Below are positions 32,206 through 34,344 of a stretch of 34,344 bases of DNA, piece after piece (the stretch's first letter is position 1; each line of letters begins with the position of its first letter). A model generated the notes under the pieces. That model did not search any database. It was not told the DNA's origin and saw nothing but the letters and a program-made list of their open reading frames with translations. The stretch is from Lingula anatina (taxonomy: Eukaryota; Brachiopoda; Lingulata; Lingulida; Lingulidae), in NCBI RefSeq assembly GCF_001039355.2, contig NW_019775691.1:201434-235777 (forward strand). The letters are read 5' to 3'. A program made the translations under genes and the position numbers.

Positions 32206-34344
32206 GTATATCAAAGGCCAGCTCTCTCTCACAGTGTAACCTAAATTAGCCACCTATAAGCCAGGTATCTCCTAATTACAGACGTGTGTGGCGGTACGGT
32301 TATTTTGACAGAGGAAAACCCGAGGACTCTGGAAGTGAAATCACCGAACGAATACCCATCCTTCTACAAACCATTCACAAGATGTAACTGGCTGATCGAG
32401 GTATGGAGCACGTAAATTACTGTCATAACTTCTCTTAGAGAAACTTCTAACGAAAAGTTATTGATACATAATGTTTGAGACGGCGGTGTTTTCAAATGGA
32501 ATTTTATGTCAAAACAATTATAACATAGCCATAACGATTTATGACCAAATCCAACAGTTGCACTTGAACAGTAAATTTTAAAAAACTCAAAATTAATTTT
32601 TTATGAGGATAGCTGTTTGAACAATAACTAACCGTTATTTTTTATTTTTTATTTTTATTTTATTTATTTATTTTATATTTTTGTTATTTTAGTGGTCATT
32701 AAATTTTCGAAAATACTCCTTTCGACTCTGTATTTAAACATGATAATATCTATCTATCGTCATGTTAATATATTGTACAGACACATAAAACGGTCTGAGA
32801 CAGCTACAGAAATTGTGTAAGTGTGTGCGCATGTGTGCGCTTACGCCCCTGTGTGTGTGAAAGTGGAGTATGCATGCATGGGTGGTTTGTATCATGGTAA
32901 AACAGATAATGACAACATATGACCTTTTACGTACACTTGCAGGCCTCCACTTCTGATAGTGCGTGTGCGTGTGTGTCAATTATCTACCATATTAAAACAG
33001 CAAAATAAACGTATTTAACCCATTATTTTATAGGCACCTCCAGGCTACCTTATACAATTCCAATTTATACCCAAAGAATCTTTCGTTGGACAATTCGGAA
33101 TGTACACCACGGATCTGCCTTGTAGTTCCTCGAGTAAACAGTGCTTTGATTTTGTGGAGATTAAGTACGACGCCAACGACTTCGGAACAACTGGACCAAG
33201 GTGAGTGTATGGACACTGTATAAAGAAATGTTCCAGTAAACACATGAATAACCTTTGACTCAAACCAGTACTCAAGGGTATTTAAGTGACGCTCCATATG
33301 GTGTTGTCTTCTTAAAATATCTGGCCAGTCATAATAAGCAGCGACCATATTCCTATATGCTCCTATGCACTGGTAATATCAACATCAAGTACGCTCCAGT
33401 AAAATATTAAAAGGGTTAAAGCACTTTAAGGTGTATATAAGGTTGTATAAGAAGCTGTGAACTGCAAAAATAAGCATTTGGGGAAGTTTCAAACCCATGA
33501 AGTGTACCTTTAAGCAAAACTGTTCTATTCTACCTTTGGATTATTCGGTCAATATTGAAGAAACTGGTGTATACGATAATTCTTGTTTACAGCTTTAAAT
33601 GTCAGACTAAGAAAAGAATTTAAAAATCTTTAAAACTGATCTAAAAAAAAGCTATCATTCAATATTTATTTTCTTAATTAATTCGCGTCGGGTATGCTTT
33701 GATATACAAACGAAGACATTGGGAAAATTTCAAGAAACGCTTGTTTCTTTTCTATATTAGTGTCAACATCGGAGAGAACCCCTTTAAACTCAAGATTCAG
33801 CAAGTTTATTTCCCATATCTACAACAAATTATTTTCTAAATAAAACAAATTTTTGTGTTGCAGATTTTGCTGCAGTGGAGAGCCGACGGCAGTGGTGACA
33901 TCCGTCACAAACAGAGCCCTCGTGTTGTTCAGATCGTATCTGCAGTTTTTCATATTAATCGGCTTCCAGATGGACGTCAGTATAGGTGAGAGGCGAAACT
34001 TTCACTTTCGTTTTCCTTTACCATATTTTGTAATGCTGGATGTGAATTTACACCCGGATTTATGAAAGAGTTCTCTTACATGTAGTTTTCAGTGTTGATT
34101 TAAGCAATATGGGAAGCAGATTGGAAGCATGATTATCCCATTGAATTTATCTATTTAAGTATTTATCTTTTCTGGTATTTTCCAACGTAGCTGTTGGTAA
34201 CGTCAGACATTAAAAAATCTGTTGCTGTTTTTAGTGCCAGATCCTAATGCAGTCATCACAACCACAACTACTACACCAACCACAACTACTACACCTACTA
34301 CAACTACTACACCCACTACAACTACAACACCAACCACAACAACT
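25168..34344 (+). CDS. Astacin-family zinc metalloprotease with EGF, CUB and Thr/Pro-rich region (3' end outside window)
   Basis: Exons: 25168-25290, 26637-26759, 27243-27438, 27621-27759, 28110-28185, 30619-30822, 31125-31251, 31759-31884, 32282-32400, 33034-33200, 33864-33985 and 34235 onwards. All phases agree, with 544 residues visible. Residues 1-17 are a signal peptide. The prodomain carries LAGDM (D97), matching the FxGD aspartate switch that blocks the zinc in astacins. It ends at a furin-type site RRHKR (114-118). The protease has the zinc motif HEMGHAIGLFHEH (H225, E226, H229, H235) and the Met-turn SVMHY (M282, Y284), plus the four usual cysteines (NTC, GCYSYVGR, SAC, YCA) and IGQRWQLS. 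An EGF module with six cysteines (exon 8) and a CUB domain starting CGGT (exons 9-11) follow. A mucin-like Thr/Pro repeat then runs off the edge. It is a secreted endopeptidase of the matrix- or development-processing type, with all active-site residues present. Confidence 0.92.
28186..30618 (+). other. Long intron inside the astacin catalytic domain
   Basis: This 2.4-kb intron separates GCYSYVGR...FSMTA from LGTIVHEMGHAIG; the protein reads on without a missing segment. It contains an open frame at 28696-28950 that looks coding but fits no phase of the host gene, and a perfect 10-bp inverted repeat ATTCTCAGTG/CACTGAGAAT near 29429-29463. Confidence 0.7.
31543..31604. repeat. Interrupted (GT)n tract
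   Basis: Imperfect GT repeats lie in the intron before the EGF exon. Confidence 0.85.
32096..32204. repeat. TTTA/TTAA/TTA compound microsatellite
   Basis: Tetra- and trinucleotide T/A tracts lie in succession in the intron before the first CUB exon. Confidence 0.9.
34255..34344 (+). repeat. Coding Thr/Pro minisatellite of the astacin gene, cut by the window edge
   Basis: ACA/ACC/ACT triplets with one CCA/CCT/CCC per 18-nt unit encode repeated TTTTTP. This is a likely O-glycosylated, mucin-like linker. The number of units cannot be judged because the window ends inside it. Confidence 0.85.

Overview
This is eukaryotic (metazoan) genomic DNA. Coding sequence is broken into short exons with canonical GT/AG junctions. 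Introns and spacers are AT-rich and full of microsatellites, homopolymer runs and small inverted-repeat elements. The protein types are a multi-exon class IV (SIRT6/7-like) sirtuin, a secreted thrombospondin-repeat protein, a lineage-type cysteine-rich type I membrane protein and an astacin-EGF-CUB metalloprotease with a Thr-rich tail. Together they suggest a lophotrochozoan, most likely a mollusc such as a bivalve; this taxonomic call is inference. There is no operon, CRISPR array or prophage. I could not recognise any tRNA or rRNA by eye. All gene models come from reading splice sites and joining exons whose reading phases agree.

Layout. (1) 1404-4864, minus strand: a sirtuin gene with at least eight exons. 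The catalytic core is complete. The 5' part is uncertain, and possible further 5' coding material lies at 5616-5735. (2) 5740-8600: gene-poor spacer with long microsatellites. (3) 8761-13781, plus strand: a six-exon gene for a 248-residue secreted protein with one clear thrombospondin type 1 repeat. Its promoter region has a TATA box and there is a poly(A) signal at 14002. (4) 14008-15890: spacer. (5) 15892-16197, minus strand: a possible first exon of an unidentified membrane protein, head to head with the next gene. (6) 16510-20181, plus strand: a six-exon gene for a 402-residue type I membrane protein with a 14-cysteine ectodomain, an acidic/lysine-rich stalk and a single membrane helix. 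(7) 20340-20762: tandem MITE copies, then a spacer to 25167 with no convincing gene. (8) 25168 to the right edge, plus strand: an astacin-family zinc metalloprotease with 12 exons visible. It has signal peptide, prodomain, protease, EGF and CUB domains and then a Thr/Pro repeat cut by the window end.

The genes do not form an evident pathway. Three of them encode secretory-pathway products: a secreted TSR protein, a membrane receptor-like protein and a secreted protease. The sirtuin is intracellular.

The most unusual signal is at the DNA level. Two unrelated genes, the sirtuin (minus strand) and the membrane protein (plus strand), each carry an intronic minisatellite whose repeat unit begins at the exon-intron junction. 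In each, a working-looking 5' splice donor is copied once per unit (57 bp and 42 bp periods, both multiples of three). Other notable features are a (CA)n microsatellite that appears to be translated in frame as Cys-Val repeats inside a sirtuin exon, and a MITE family with a TTA target duplication present as one solo and one tandem copy.
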